NCBI GenBank assembly: GCA_009774375.1
Contig: VSNO01000002.1
Coordinates: 1 to 64,000 of the forward strand
Source of the DNA: Lachnospiraceae bacterium
Lineage (GTDB): Bacteria; Bacillota; Clostridia; Lachnospirales; Lachnospiraceae
DNA length: 64,000 nucleotides
Reading direction: 5' to 3'
The notes beneath the pieces were generated by a model. That model was given only the letters and a program-made list of their open reading frames with translations. It ran no database searches and was not told where the DNA came from. Shown here piece after piece: positions 51,056-61,018 of this stretch. The translations under genes were made by a program, and so were the position numbers. Each line of letters begins with the position of its first letter. The stretch's first letter is position 1.

Positions 51056-53167
51056 CTAATATTTTTCAACAATTGCTATCACAACTGATCTGGGATACAT
51101 GCTAATCGTATCGCTTTCCATCCATTTTGTCAACTTGTGATAGTCTGTCTCCGGCGTATGATCAAACTCAGTGTTCATGATGATGCGCCACTTTCTGCCC
51201 AGCGGGAGCTTCGGAAGCTGTACTGCCTCCTTCTCCCAGAACGCATTCACACCAATGTAGATGATATCATCCTCACGGTTGCCCTCGGTACGCCCTGCAA
51301 ACATAATGCCGATCGTGCGCGTATCCGGCCCGCAGTTGCTGTTCCATGCCGTCTTGTTGTGTATGGAGACCTCCGGGAAACCACAGCCGCTCGGCCCAGA
51401 ACGGCCTCTCAGGATCGGATGCTTCTTGCGCAGGCCGATCATGAACTTGCAGAACTCAAACATCTCGCTGTACTCTTCCTTGCGGGTCCAGTCCAGCCAT
51501 GATACGATATTATCCTGACAGTATGCATTGTTGTTGCCAAACTGTGTGTTGCAGAACTCATCCCCGGCGAGAAACATCGCAGACCCTCTGCTGCACATCA
51601 GGATCGCAAACGCATTTTTGCGCAGGCGTTTTCTCAATGTCAGAACCTCCGGATCATCCGTCTCGCCCTCCACACCACAGTTCCAGCTGTTGTTGTCGTT
51701 CGCTCCGTCCGTGTTGTCCCAGCCGTTTTTCTCATTATGTTTATAATTGTACGCATACATATCATAGAGCGTAAATCCGTCGTGACAGTTCAGGAAATTG
51801 ACCGTGGCATTCTCCCCGCGGTTCTCCTTGCCATACAGATCCAGGGAACCCGTGATACGGTTGATCGCCGCCTGCGCCATGCCGTAATCACCCTTCAGGA
51901 AGCAGCGCATATCATCGCGGTATCTTCCGTTCCACTCCGCCCAGCGGTTCCATGAGGGAAAGCTCCCCACCTGATAAAGACCGCCGGCATCCCACGCCTC
52001 GGCGATCAGCTTTACGTTGCCAAGCACCGGATCAAACGCAAGGCTCTGTAGAAGCGGCGGCTTGCTCATCGGCGATCCATCCTCGTTCCGCCCCATGATG
52101 GAAGCGAGGTCAAACCGGAAACCGTCCACCCTATAGGAGACAACCCAGTAGCGCAGGCACTCCAGAATAAACTGCTGCACGATCGGGTGGTTGCAGTTCA
52201 TGACATTGCCGCATCCGCTGAAATTGTAGTACTTCCCATCCGGCGTCAACATGTAATATATGTTGTTATCGATTCCCTTAAATGAGAAACAGGGACCCAT
52301 CTCATTCCCCTCCGCCGTGTGGTTGAAGACGACGTCGAGGATCACCTCGATCCCGTTCGCATTCAATTCATGGATCAGGCTCCGGAACTCATTGCCCGCC
52401 TTTCCCGGGCGCGTGTCCGCCGCGTAGGCGATATTCGGGGAAAAGAAGCACACCGGGCTGTAGCCCCAGTAATTGAGCAGCTTCTCCCCATCGACAACAC
52501 GCACATCCTCCACCTCGTCAAACTCAAAGATCGGCATGAGCTCCACCGCATTGATGCCAAGCTCCAGGAGATAAGGTATTTTCTCGCGAATGCCCTCGTA
52601 AGTGCCCCTGTGCCGCACATGCGAAGACTCATCCTGCGTAAATCCCCGCACATGCATCTCATAGATGATCATATCCTTGGGCTCCAGGCTGGTGTTCTTA
52701 AAATTTCCCCAATCATATCCACTGTCGACCACACGTGCCTTGTAGATTCGCTCTGAAACAGGCTTCTCCTTGCCCCAGATCTCCTGACCCGCAACGGACT
52801 TCGCATAGGGATCCAGAATATATTTTGTCTTGTCAAACAGCATGCCCTTGCTGACATTGTACTCCCCGTCAAACTGATATGCATACTCAAAATCCTTTGG
52901 TTTTAGCCCATAGACTACCATGGAATATGTTCCACCCATACGGCAGGATTCCGGGAACGGCAAAACTGCGTAGGGTTCATGCTCCCCCACGTGGAACAGA
53001 CACAGATTACAGGATTTTGCCCCGTTGGAATGAATCGTAAAGTTCACTCCCTCATCTACCCTGATCGCACCATTTTCCAAAAACTTTCCGGGCCGTACGG
53101 GAAAACCGGCTACCTCATCTGTCGGCGGATAATATTTTCTTTCCAGTCCTGAACCGATATATCTCAT
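51056..53167 (-). CDS. glgX: Glycogen debranching enzyme (GlgX/isoamylase type)
   Basis: 703 residues. N-terminal CBM48-like sandwich (NGAIRVDEGVNFTIHSNGAK), then the GH13 barrel with IYEMHVRGFT, nucleophile in GFRFDLAS, acid/base Glu in LIAEAWD and the transition-state Asp in LNCHDGFT. It cleaves alpha-1,6 branches so that phosphorylase can go on. No signal peptide, so it works on stored glycogen or imported dextrins. A GGAGG site lies 11 bases before the ATG. Confidence 0.94.
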   Translation of the reverse strand: MRYIGSGLERKYYPPTDEVAGFPVRPGKFLENGAIRVDEGVNFTIHSNGAKSCNLCLFHVGEHEPYAVLPFPESCRMGGTYSMVVYGLKPKDFEYAYQFDGEYNVSKGMLFDKTKYILDPYAKSVAGQEIWGKEKPVSERIYKARVVDSGYDWGNFKNTSLEPKDMIIYEMHVRGFTQDESSHVRHRGTYEGIREKIPYLLELGINAVELMPIFEFDEVEDVRVVDGEKLLNYWGYSPVCFFSPNIAYAADTRPGKAGNEFRSLIHELNANGIEVILDVVFNHTAEGNEMGPCFSFKGIDNNIYYMLTPDGKYYNFSGCGNVMNCNHPIVQQFILECLRYWVVSYRVDGFRFDLASIMGRNEDGSPMSKPPLLQSLAFDPVLGNVKLIAEAWDAGGLYQVGSFPSWNRWAEWNGRYRDDMRCFLKGDYGMAQAAINRITGSLDLYGKENRGENATVNFLNCHDGFTLYDMYAYNYKHNEKNGWDNTDGANDNNSWNCGVEGETDDPEVLTLRKRLRKNAFAILMCSRGSAMFLAGDEFCNTQFGNNNAYCQDNIVSWLDWTRKEEYSEMFEFCKFMIGLRKKHPILRGRSGPSGCGFPEVSIHNKTAWNSNCGPDTRTIGIMFAGRTEGNREDDIIYIGVNAFWEKEAVQLPKLPLGRKWRIIMNTEFDHTPETDYHKLTKWMESDTISMYPRSVVIAIVEKY

Positions 53168-53469
53168 AATTTAACAATCCTCCCTTGCTATCATTCTAAC
53201 CAATCATGCAGCATTTAGAACCTGTAATTCAAAAACTCATAATATTTTATAGATGTTTAGTACGGGAAAAAAGTGCGTATGTATTTTGATTTTACATGAT
53301 TTTCCAAAATGGCGCAACGCTTCTGTCTAATTTTCATATTTTTTACAAATTATTACCACAAAAGTGCAGAATGCGCTCCACATTTTTGTGTGTTTTTTGG
53401 TGCATGTATACAATTTGATCAATTTACACAATTGAACAGGGAAGGGACATCTGCCCGTGTGCAAAAAAA
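53168..53469. other. Upstream region of the debranching enzyme gene
   Basis: About 300 AT-rich bases without a gene. TATAAAAT-like sequence at about 53252 (minus strand) may be a -10 box. Otherwise I see nothing distinctive. Confidence 0.4.
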
Positions 53470-53502
53470 GATTCCCTGGCAATCATATTGTCAGAGAACC
53501 CT
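53470..53502. terminator. Terminator of kduI, possibly bidirectional
   Basis: GATTCCCTGGCAAT pairs, with some G-U pairs, with ATTGTCAGAGAACCC. A seven-base A-run precedes it and a six-base T-run follows, so it could work on both strands; it lies 16 bases after the kduI stop codon. Confidence 0.75.
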
Positions 53503-53517
53503 TTTTTCATCAGATCA

Positions 53518-54378
53518 CTACATCAGATCCTGCATCCGCACTCCATCCATGTCGTCAAAGTCCTGGTTTTCCCCCACCATGCCCCAGATAAAGGTGTACG
53601 CACGGCTGCCGCTTCCCGCGTGGATCGACCAGCTCGGCGAGATCACGGCCTGCTCATTTCTCATAACGATGTGCCTCGTCTCCTGCGGCTCGCCCATATA
53701 ATGCATCACGAACGCATCCTCAGGCATGTCGAAATACAGATAAACCTCCATGCGCCTGTCATGCGTGTGGCACGGCATCGTGTTCCACACACTTCCGGGC
53801 TTGAGCGCGGTCATGCCCATGACGAGCTGGCAGCTCTCAACCTGGCCGGGAAGGATATACTTGTTGATCACCCTGTGGTTCGCATCCTCGAGACATCCGA
53901 GCTCCACCTTGTTTTCGTCCCTGATGATCACGACATCCTCCGCCGCCTCTCCCTGCGGCCTGATCAATTTCGTCGGATATGCCTTGTGTGCAGGCGCGCT
54001 GTTCAGATAAAACTTTGCCGGATCTTTCGGATCGGCAGAGGCAAAGGTGATCTCCCTCGATCCCATTCCGATATACATCCCTTCCTTATGCCCTACCTCG
54101 TACTTCCTGCCATCGACCGTAATGGTCCCTGCCGGTCCGATATTGATGACGCCAAGCTCCCGTCTCTGGCAGAAATACTCTGCGCGGAGCTCGTCCCCGG
54201 CAGTCAGTGTGATCGGCTCTACCGGTACTGCCGATCCAGTGATGATGCGGTCGATATGGCTGTAAACGAGCTTGATCTCGCCTGTCCTGAACAGGTCGTC
54301 GATCAGAAACTCCTCGCGGAGTCTCTCCGTGGTGTAGCTCCTGACATCCTTTGGTGAAGCAGCAGTTCTCAATTCCAT
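53518..54378 (-). CDS. kduI: 5-keto-4-deoxyuronate isomerase
   Basis: 286 residues from MELRTAAS (AAGGAAGG upstream; the ATG at 54423 has none). Converts 5-keto-4-deoxyuronate, made from unsaturated pectin or glycosaminoglycan uronates, into 2,5-diketo-3-deoxygluconate. The cupin core NTMPCHTHDRRMEVYLYFD holds the zinc His and Glu ligands. It works downstream of the KdgF-like cupin (25718). It is transcribed divergently from a LacI-family gene that likely regulates uronate use. Confidence 0.95.
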   Translation of the reverse strand: MELRTAASPKDVRSYTTERLREEFLIDDLFRTGEIKLVYSHIDRIITGSAVPVEPITLTAGDELRAEYFCQRRELGVINIGPAGTITVDGRKYEVGHKEGMYIGMGSREITFASADPKDPAKFYLNSAPAHKAYPTKLIRPQGEAAEDVVIIRDENKVELGCLEDANHRVINKYILPGQVESCQLVMGMTALKPGSVWNTMPCHTHDRRMEVYLYFDMPEDAFVMHYMGEPQETRHIVMRNEQAVISPSWSIHAGSGSRAYTFIWGMVGENQDFDDMDGVRMQDLM

Positions 54379-54509
54379 GATTTTTCCCTTCCTTTTCTGA
54401 ATATGTTTTTTAGTGTGTTTCAAAATAATACCATTTATACCAATTTGCTGTAAGTACTTACATTTTATCTCAGACAGGACAAATAGTCAATGAAATATTG
54501 CAAATTCAC

Positions 54510-54538
54510 TTGATTTTCAGTCATTTTCATACTATAAT
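54510..54538 (+). promoter_or_regulatory. Promoter of LacI regulator-uxaC
   Basis: TTGATT (54510-54515) and TATAAT (54533-54538) with a 17-base spacer, in the 274-bp divergent region between kduI and the regulator gene. Confidence 0.7.
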
Positions 54539-54652
54539 CTATTTAAGTTGTGATAGTGCTTTCATAGCTTGTTACATCGCAGGTACGCGTTCCATAACAG
54601 GATCCCTGCACTGTCACGCGCCGCATCATATTTTCGGAAAGGTGGATGCTCT

Positions 54653-55657
54653 ATGACAATATACGATGTTTCAGAAAAAGCCGGTGTGTCCATAGCAACT
54701 GTATCACGCGTGTTGAACGGCTCCAACAATGTCAGCGCCCAGACACGCCAGAAAGTCCTGGCGGTGATCGAGGCATGCGACTACACGCCCAACGCTTTTG
54801 CGAGAGGACTTGGCTTAAATTCGATGAACACGATCGGCATCCTGTGTGCCGACTCTTCCGACCTGTATCTTGCCAATGCCATCTACCATATCGAGCAGGA
54901 ATTAAGGGAAAACAACTACAACTGTATCCTATGCTGCACGGGCTATAAGCTCGAGGACAAACAGAAGTACTTAAACCTCCTTGTCAACAAAAAGGTCGAC
55001 AGCGTGATCCTCGTGGGTTCTAACTTCATAGCCGACAACGACTCCGAGAACGAATACATCCGCGAGGCTGCAGTCGAAGTCCCTATCCTCCTGCTCAACG
55101 CGGATTTTGACTGTGAGAACGTGTACTGCAGCCTCTGCGACGACTTCAAGTCGACCATGCAGGCTACTTCCTATATTATAGAGACAGGCATCGAGGATAT
55201 CCTGTACCTGTACAACTCAAAATCCTTTTCCGCGCTGCGGAAGCTGTCCGGCTATCAGAGCGCGCTCACGCAGAAGGGACTGCCGATACGCATGGAATAC
55301 ATGCAGTACTTTCCGGGAAACCACGCAAATCTCCCGGCGATCGCAGACTTTCTTGCCGATCTTGACAGTGCTCTCGAATACAGAGCCGTCGTCGCAGCCG
55401 ATGACAATCTTGCCATCGGCGCTGTCAAATTTGCCCACAAGAAAGGGTTATCCATACCGGACGAGCTGTCCATCGTCGGCTACAACAATTCCATCCTCAG
55501 CACATGCTGCGAGCCGGAACTCACGAGTGTTGACAACAGGCTCGAAACCCTGTGCCATCATATCGTAAAGACGCTGATCGGCATACTCAGCAATAAGGAA
55601 ATGCCCCAGAAGGTCATCTTCTCCGGCGAACTGGTTAAAAGAGGCACTACTCTTTAA
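54653..55657 (+). CDS. LacI-family regulator of uronate genes
   Basis: 334 residues from MTIYDV (ATG at 54653, AAAGGTGG upstream). Helix-turn-helix IYDVSEKAGVSIATVSRVLN followed by the GSNNVSAQTR hinge approach, then a sugar-sensing domain. Placed between kduI and uxaC; 29 bases precede uxaC, so both may be one transcript. The expected effector is a hexuronate or a keto-deoxy intermediate; not visible in sequence. Confidence 0.93.
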   Translation: MTIYDVSEKAGVSIATVSRVLNGSNNVSAQTRQKVLAVIEACDYTPNAFARGLGLNSMNTIGILCADSSDLYLANAIYHIEQELRENNYNCILCCTGYKLEDKQKYLNLLVNKKVDSVILVGSNFIADNDSENEYIREAAVEVPILLLNADFDCENVYCSLCDDFKSTMQATSYIIETGIEDILYLYNSKSFSALRKLSGYQSALTQKGLPIRMEYMQYFPGNHANLPAIADFLADLDSALEYRAVVAADDNLAIGAVKFAHKKGLSIPDELSIVGYNNSILSTCCEPELTSVDNRLETLCHHIVKTLIGILSNKEMPQKVIFSGELVKRGTTL

Positions 55658-55686
55658 TATAAAATTATAAAAATGGAGGAATCATC

Positions 55687-57102
55687 ATGAAATCTTTTAT
55701 GGATCAGGACTTTTTGCTCCAGACCAAAACAGCAAGCGATCTTTTTCACAACTTTGCGGAAAAGACACCGGTGCTTGACTACCACTGCCACATCAATCCC
55801 GCAGAGATCGCAAACAACCGCAAGTTTGACAACATCACGCAGGTGTGGCTTGGCGGCGACCACTACAAATGGCGTTTCATGCGATCCTGCGGCGTGGACG
55901 AGAAGTTCATCACAGGCGACGCATCGGACAAAGAAAAATTCTTCAAGTGGGCAGAGTGCGTCGGCAAAGCGATCGGCAACCCGCTCTTCCACTGGACACA
56001 CTTAGAGCTGCAGCGGTATTTTGGCTACATGGGCGTCCTAAACAAAAACACTGCCGAGGAAGTGTGGAACCTCTGCAATGAAAAGCTTAAGGACGACAGC
56101 ATGAGCGTGCGCGGTCTGATCAAGAGCTCCAACGTGACGCTCATCTGCACGACGGACGATCCCATCGACTCGCTCGAGTACCATAAGCAGCTCGCGGCAG
56201 ACGATACCTTTGACGTGCAGGTGCTCCCCGCATGGAGACCGGACAAGGCGATGAACATCGAGAAGCCTGATTATCTCGACTACCTCGCAAAGCTCTCAGA
56301 TGTGAGCGGCGTCGCCATCAACACCTTCGCGGATCTGAAGAACGCACTGCAGAGCAGACTGGACTTCTTCGCTTCCCAGGGCTGCTCTGTGTCTGACCAC
56401 GCGCTCGAGTATGTGATGTACCAGCCCGCTTCCGACGACGAGATCGAGGCGATCTTCGCAAAGAGAAAGGGCGGCGCGGCTGTCACTAGACAGGAGGAAC
56501 TGCAGTACAAGACGGCTTTCATGCTCTTTGTCGGAAAACAGTACCACAGGTTAAACTGGGTGATGCAGCTCCACTACGGCTGCAAGCGCGACAACAACAC
56601 GCTGCGCTATGACCAGTTAGGTCCCGACACCGGTTACGACTGCATCAACAACTACGCACCGTCCGCGGAGCTTGCTGATTTCTTAAACGCACTGATAAAA
56701 ACGGACGAACTGCCAAAGACGATCATCTACAGCCTGAACCCGAACGACAACCAAGCGATCGGCACGATCCTCGGCTGCTTCCAGGACTCCACGGCGTGTG
56801 CCAAGATCCAGCAGGGCAGCGCGTGGTGGTTCAACGACCACAAGACCGGCATGCAGGATCAGATGATCTCGCTCGCAAACCTCGGAAATCTCTCCGGATT
56901 TGTCGGCATGCTGACAGACTCGAGAAGCTTCCTCTCCTACACCAGACACGAGTATTTCAGACGTATCCTGTGCAATCTCGTCGGAAACTGGGTGGAGAAC
57001 GGCGAGTTCCCGGCTGACATGGAGACGCTTGCGGAGATCGTGAAGGGCATTTCTTATAATAATGCTGTGAATTACTTTGGATTTGACTTAAAGACCGTGT
57101 AG
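55687..57102 (+). CDS. uxaC: Glucuronate (uronate) isomerase
   Basis: 471 residues, standard length. Amidohydrolase-fold isomerase that converts D-glucuronate and D-galacturonate to fructuronate and tagaturonate. LDYHCHINPAEIAN carries the metal His pair; WTHLELQRYFG and CTTDDPID are family landmarks. TGGAGG precedes the ATG by seven bases. With kduI and the pectin-type genes it completes entry of uronates; uxaB, uxuA and kdg genes are not in this window. Confidence 0.97.
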   Translation: MKSFMDQDFLLQTKTASDLFHNFAEKTPVLDYHCHINPAEIANNRKFDNITQVWLGGDHYKWRFMRSCGVDEKFITGDASDKEKFFKWAECVGKAIGNPLFHWTHLELQRYFGYMGVLNKNTAEEVWNLCNEKLKDDSMSVRGLIKSSNVTLICTTDDPIDSLEYHKQLAADDTFDVQVLPAWRPDKAMNIEKPDYLDYLAKLSDVSGVAINTFADLKNALQSRLDFFASQGCSVSDHALEYVMYQPASDDEIEAIFAKRKGGAAVTRQEELQYKTAFMLFVGKQYHRLNWVMQLHYGCKRDNNTLRYDQLGPDTGYDCINNYAPSAELADFLNALIKTDELPKTIIYSLNPNDNQAIGTILGCFQDSTACAKIQQGSAWWFNDHKTGMQDQMISLANLGNLSGFVGMLTDSRSFLSYTRHEYFRRILCNLVGNWVENGEFPADMETLAEIVKGISYNNAVNYFGFDLKTV

Positions 57103-57127
57103 ATCGCATGATCGCAACCATTATCAG

Positions 57128-57159
57128 GGGCTGTCGGATGCAGGACTTACCGACAGCCC
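57128..57159. repeat. Hairpin after uxaC without T-run
   Basis: GGGCTGTCGG pairs with CCGACAGCCC around 12 bases. No T-run follows on either strand; it may still define the 3' end of the uxaC message. Confidence 0.6.
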
Positions 57160-57165
57160 TTGAAA

Positions 57166-57986
57166 TCAATACCCCAGCCAGCGGTCTATCAAAGTCCCAT
57201 CCACTGCATTGATCGTCATAAAACTTTTATCCACATCATTGACCGAAATCATGTTTTCCCCATCATAGGACAGTTCATATGTTCCGAAGAAATCCCATAC
57301 CGGAACCAAAAGCCCTGTACTGTCATCCGACTGCGGATCGTAGATCCTGGTATATCCAAATGTAATCTTATTTACATAAAAGTTTTTTACCTGCAAAGGT
57401 TCCCCTATATCCTTCCCTTCTTCCCTTTTATCCGTTAAAACATCCGCATTCTGTATCAGCATCATTTTTTCATAAATTGCCATTATGTCCGAAAATACGG
57501 ATCAATCAGTTCATCTTTAAATTCATACGGAGCAGTCAGCTTTGACAATTCCCGTTTCTCCGGTGCTGTTTCATAAGACCTTTGTTCTTCTATTTTCCCA
57601 TGTAAATCATACACATCCGCATTTCCGAACAATGCCCTCGTGATCGCATCTATGTCCTCCTGATCAGACTCATGTCGTTTCACATAGATCGCCGGTACTG
57701 TTTCCACTTCCGGAATGACCAGATCTGCATCAGTAAACACATTCAGTTTCCCTGTTATATCTGAAACCTCATTCTTATAATGCGCAGGAATGTCCAGTCT
57801 CGTCTGGAGCAAGTTCTCGGAAACAGTGCTCTGCGTTTTTACTGCTTCATCTGCTTCCTTATAGTGCTCCATTGCATGTTCCCCTTTCGGTCTGACCACA
57901 GGAGTCCCCGGCGTTTTGGCACAGCCCGATAACATATTTGTGCTAATGAGCAGACTCGCTATTACAGCCATTTTCTTATTCATCAT
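57166..57986 (-). pseudogene. DUF6034-type lipoprotein, disrupted
   Basis: Two frames make up what looks like one damaged gene. The first (57986-57483, GGAGG upstream) encodes a lipoprotein signal with LSGC and about 165 residues of the N-terminal region. The second (57483-57166) encodes about 105 residues typical of the C-terminal end (FGYTRIYDP, VWDFFGTYE). Intact DUF6034 proteins are much longer, so a central part appears deleted, leaving a TAATG junction. It follows the kinase gene on the same strand, as this family often does. Confidence 0.7.
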
Positions 57987-58067
57987 TTCTTCCTCCTTCA
58001 TAATGCAGTGTAAATAAGGATCCTTACCTAAAATACTTTACAATCTATTGATATACCAAGTCTTGTA

Positions 58068-58077
58068 CAACTTGTAA
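58068..58077 (-). promoter_or_regulatory. Candidate response-regulator box before DUF6034 gene
   Basis: CAACTTGTAA on the plus strand, repeated exactly at 60108-60117 upstream of the regulator gene, each with a second TTGTA/TGTAA half-site about one turn away. Confidence 0.45.
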
Positions 58078-58088
58078 CCGTTTCGTGA

Positions 58089-59504
58089 TCAAGACTGCCA
58101 TAAAACAGAAACACTTGTCCCTTCTCCTTCTTTACTCTCTATGTGAATTTTCCATCCATGAATTTCCGCGATCTGACAGCATAAGGAAAGTCCCAGACCA
58201 ATTCCCCCTGCTTTTTTTGAGCGGGATTTGTCTACCATATAAAAGGCTTTCGTCACATGGGCTATTTCTCCCGCTGGTATCCCCTTCCCAAAATCCTGTA
58301 CGGAAATCTTCTGTTCATCAGCAGCAATCTCTATATTGCTCCCTGTTTCAGACGCTTTATACGCATTGTCCACCAGATTCCATAAAAGCGAAAGCAATAA
58401 ATCCTCATCTGCCTGTTTCTCCAGTGTTTCCGGCAGGCAGGTCCGATTAAGTTTTATCTGTTTTTCTTCCAGCCGAAACGACATCAACGCGTTTAACTGT
58501 TCGAAGATTTTTCGCACGGATTGTTTTTTTATAGAAATAACAGAATCATCCTGATTGCACAGCCTTGAAAATTCCATCATTTTTTCCGACAGACGAGCCA
58601 GCCGCTTTGATTCATTTAAAATATAGAAAAGTGCTTTCTCACGTTCACTCTCCGTAAGCCGTAAAGTGAGCAGCACTTCTACATTTCCGATAATTGCTGT
58701 CATCGGGGTTTTCATTTCATGGGATAAACTTCCGAGAAGCTGCTGCTGCTTTTCATTCGTCTCCTCCAGCATTTCCATATGCTCCCGTATTTTTTCTGCC
58801 ATTTGGTTAAAGCTTTCTGTCACTTCCCCGATCTCATCATTATTTGTGATTGAAATATAACTGTCATATTCGCCATTTGCCACCCTGAATGATGCACCTT
58901 TTAATTCCTCAAGCGGAAACAGGATCCTGCGAATCCCATGATAAAGCAAAGCTCCTACTGTACAAAACAAAACAATCGTAAATCCGACTCCGGAAAAAAA
59001 CAATTTCCAAACCCTTGAATAAATGTCAGTCACATCCCTGTATACTGCAAGACTGTAACCATTTTCCCCCAAGTTCATATACTCCTGATAAAACACAATT
59101 AAGATCTTTCCGTCCACTTTCTGCCTTCTGCTGATATACATCTCCCCACTATGCAGATCCTGGCTTTTGAACATTTTGCTCAATGCACTCCTGTCAATTT
59201 CGTAAGGAGATGCGTTCCATACTTCTTCCCCGTCTTTCCACAGTATACTGTCCATTTTAAAAATCTGCCGGAATTCATTGATGACCATGATTTCCTTAAC
59301 GACTGTTTCCACTGTTCCGATACTTTCCCTCTGTATCTTTTCCCGGATCACGGACACATTTTTGTCAATCTCCTTTTTCCCATAGCATATCACATCGTCT
59401 ACACCCTGACGGAGCATAGATGAGAGCAAAAAGAAAAGAATGCCCAATGACAGTCCCATCATTCCACTAAACACCCAAATACATATTTTATGAAACAGTT
59501 TCAT
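58089..59504 (-). CDS. Sensor histidine kinase
   Basis: 471 residues. Helix 1 near 10-30, an outside sensor of about 130 residues, helix 2 (LFFSGVGFTIVLFCTVGALL), HAMP, H-box GSLSHEMKTPMTAIIG, N-box LLWNLVDNAYKASETG, and G-boxes DFGKGI and GIGLGLSLC. All catalytic motifs are intact, although its cognate regulator gene is broken. The ATG overlaps the regulator stop codon by four bases. Confidence 0.93.
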   Translation of the reverse strand: MKLFHKICIWVFSGMMGLSLGILFFLLSSMLRQGVDDVICYGKKEIDKNVSVIREKIQRESIGTVETVVKEIMVINEFRQIFKMDSILWKDGEEVWNASPYEIDRSALSKMFKSQDLHSGEMYISRRQKVDGKILIVFYQEYMNLGENGYSLAVYRDVTDIYSRVWKLFFSGVGFTIVLFCTVGALLYHGIRRILFPLEELKGASFRVANGEYDSYISITNNDEIGEVTESFNQMAEKIREHMEMLEETNEKQQQLLGSLSHEMKTPMTAIIGNVEVLLTLRLTESEREKALFYILNESKRLARLSEKMMEFSRLCNQDDSVISIKKQSVRKIFEQLNALMSFRLEEKQIKLNRTCLPETLEKQADEDLLLSLLWNLVDNAYKASETGSNIEIAADEQKISVQDFGKGIPAGEIAHVTKAFYMVDKSRSKKAGGIGLGLSLCCQIAEIHGWKIHIESKEGEGTSVSVLWQS

Positions 59505-60055
59505 TCCTCTACCTCCAAACGGTATCCTATTCTGGGTAATGTCTTTATCACATCTTCAAATCCCAGTTTCTTACGGATACGGCTGATATGGGCATCTACC
59601 GTTCTCGTTTCTCCTTCAAACTCCATTCCCCAAAGTGCACCCAAAAGCTGGCTTCTGGTTAACGCCCTGTTTTTATTGCGCACCAACATCATCAGGCAGT
59701 CAAATTCCATAGGCTTTAAATAAACCTCCTACCCGCCTTTGGTCACTACTCTCTTTTCCCTGTCAATGACGACATCATAGATAATGATCTTTTCCTGAAA
59801 AGAGCCTCTGCGTTTCAGGATCTTATCAATACGTATCAATAATTTTTGAAGCTCCGGCAGCAATGCGAAGCCATCCTTCCCCGGCAGCATGACATCTACC
59901 ACCGCACAGCCATAATCATGTCCTGTTTCTAACGAAGCGCTGGCTTCATCACCGTCCAGAAAAGAGACGACCTCATATCCGGTCGCCCGCAAACTCATTG
60001 CGATCACATCATTGATCGCTTCTTCATCTTCTATCACTAAAATTTTTATATTCAT
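59501..60055 (-). pseudogene. OmpR-family response regulator with internal deletion and stop codon
   Basis: Receiver start is normal (ILVIEDEEAIND, CAVVDVMLPGKDG), but the sequence jumps from LLPELQ straight to LIRIDKILKRRG, so about 40 residues with the Thr and Lys switch positions are missing. Then a TAG at 59731-59729 interrupts the frame between GG and EVYLKPMEFD. The winged-helix part (RTVDAHISRIRKKLG, TLPRIGYRL) is otherwise intact and in the same frame. Loss of function is likely; the DNA-binding part might be made separately. Confidence 0.9.
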
Positions 60056-60366
60056 GATCCACCCTCCAGTCTTTATTTTGCCACAAACAGAACCAGATTG
60101 GTGTAACCAACTTGTAAATTATCCCCCGCAAAAGTTATTCTCTGTTTTCCCCTGCACGGATCCGCCACTTGTTGACGCTCTGGCACTGCAATGAATAATG
60201 TATTACACTATAACCAATAGAAAATAGAAAAATGACGCCGATCCAGCGTCAAAAAAGAAAGAGATCTGCAGTCTGGCTGTGAAAGCAGCCGGATCAGTGA
60301 TCTCCGTTACGACGGTATGCCTGACATCCTAAAATCAGAAAACGGGGAATTTTTGTAAACAGGGCG
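60056..60366. other. Upstream region of the broken regulator
   Basis: 311 bases. It includes the box CAACTTGTAA at 60108-60117, shared with 58068-58077. The rest shows no gene or strong structure that I can support. Confidence 0.5.
60108..60117 (-). promoter_or_regulatory. Candidate response-regulator box before regulator gene
   Basis: Same 10-mer as at 58068-58077; on the minus strand it reads TTACAAGTTG followed by GTTACA, giving TTACA half-sites 11 bases apart, about 53 bases upstream of the start codon. Confidence 0.45.
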
Positions 60367-60531
60367 TTAATCGATCAGCTTGTTCTTCTTTTTGTGGGCA
60401 ACACCCCAGCCATATTTATTTCCATATGGAAAAACTATTTTTGTCTCTGTATGAAATGCTGATACCAGCCATTCGTTCAACAGAATAAATCTTTCCGAGT
60501 TCTCTCCACAGAAGCGAATCATTTCTTCCAT
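60367..60531 (-). pseudogene. DUF3788-like remnant
   Basis: A 54-codon frame encodes MEEMIRFCGENSERFILLNE and then FPYGNKYGWGVAHKKKNKL, the central part of DUF3788-type proteins. It stops where the family goes on with the core strand. The frame is open upstream of the ATG but joins unrelated sequence. I read it as a truncated relic. Confidence 0.5.
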
Positions 60532-60568
60532 AGAAAGCGTTGTTCGTACTATTTCTGCATGATACCAC

Positions 60569-61018
60569 TTACTTTTTGCCGCCCAGTTCCACTAATTTCA
60601 GGTAGTGCGGAATATCTTCCATGACAGGATGGATCCGAAAGGGCGCGCCGCAGCACCCGCAGTGCCATTTTTCCTCCTGTTCGAACATATGCTTTACACT
60701 GGATCTGCAGGTGCCGGTTCTGGCACCCGGCGTCGCTATGACGGAACATTTCCACGATCCTTTCGGGGCACTCGCCCAGGTACGCCAGACAATTCTGTGC
60801 ATTCCGGATTCTCAATTCCAGATACAGCTTTCCTGTATCGGAGGTCAGTGCGTAATCGTATACGGACGATTTTCTGCAAAAATACCGGACAGACGGCCCC
60901 TCATTGGGATCACCTTTCTTCCTGACAGCGCCACCGTCCATCCTATTTTGTCCGGTATATCCACCAATTCATTGCGGCGGATCAGCGCCCACCTGCTGAT
61001 GAAAAGCGCATCACTCAT
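60569..61018 (-). pseudogene. Frameshifted gene of unknown family
   Basis: An ATG at 61018 overlaps the preceding DUF2087 stop as ATGA and opens MSDALFISRWALIRRNELVD. The coding pattern then passes to a second frame (YDYALTSDTGKLYLELRIRN) and a third (EEKWHCGCCGAPFRIHP, ending VELGGKK). Together they would give about 150 residues with a CxxC pair near the end. I do not recognise the family. At least two frameshifts would be needed. Confidence 0.5.

Noticed and set aside
57128..57159. Rho-independent terminator after uxaC
   Set aside because: Good stem but no T-run on either strand, so listed only as a hairpin.
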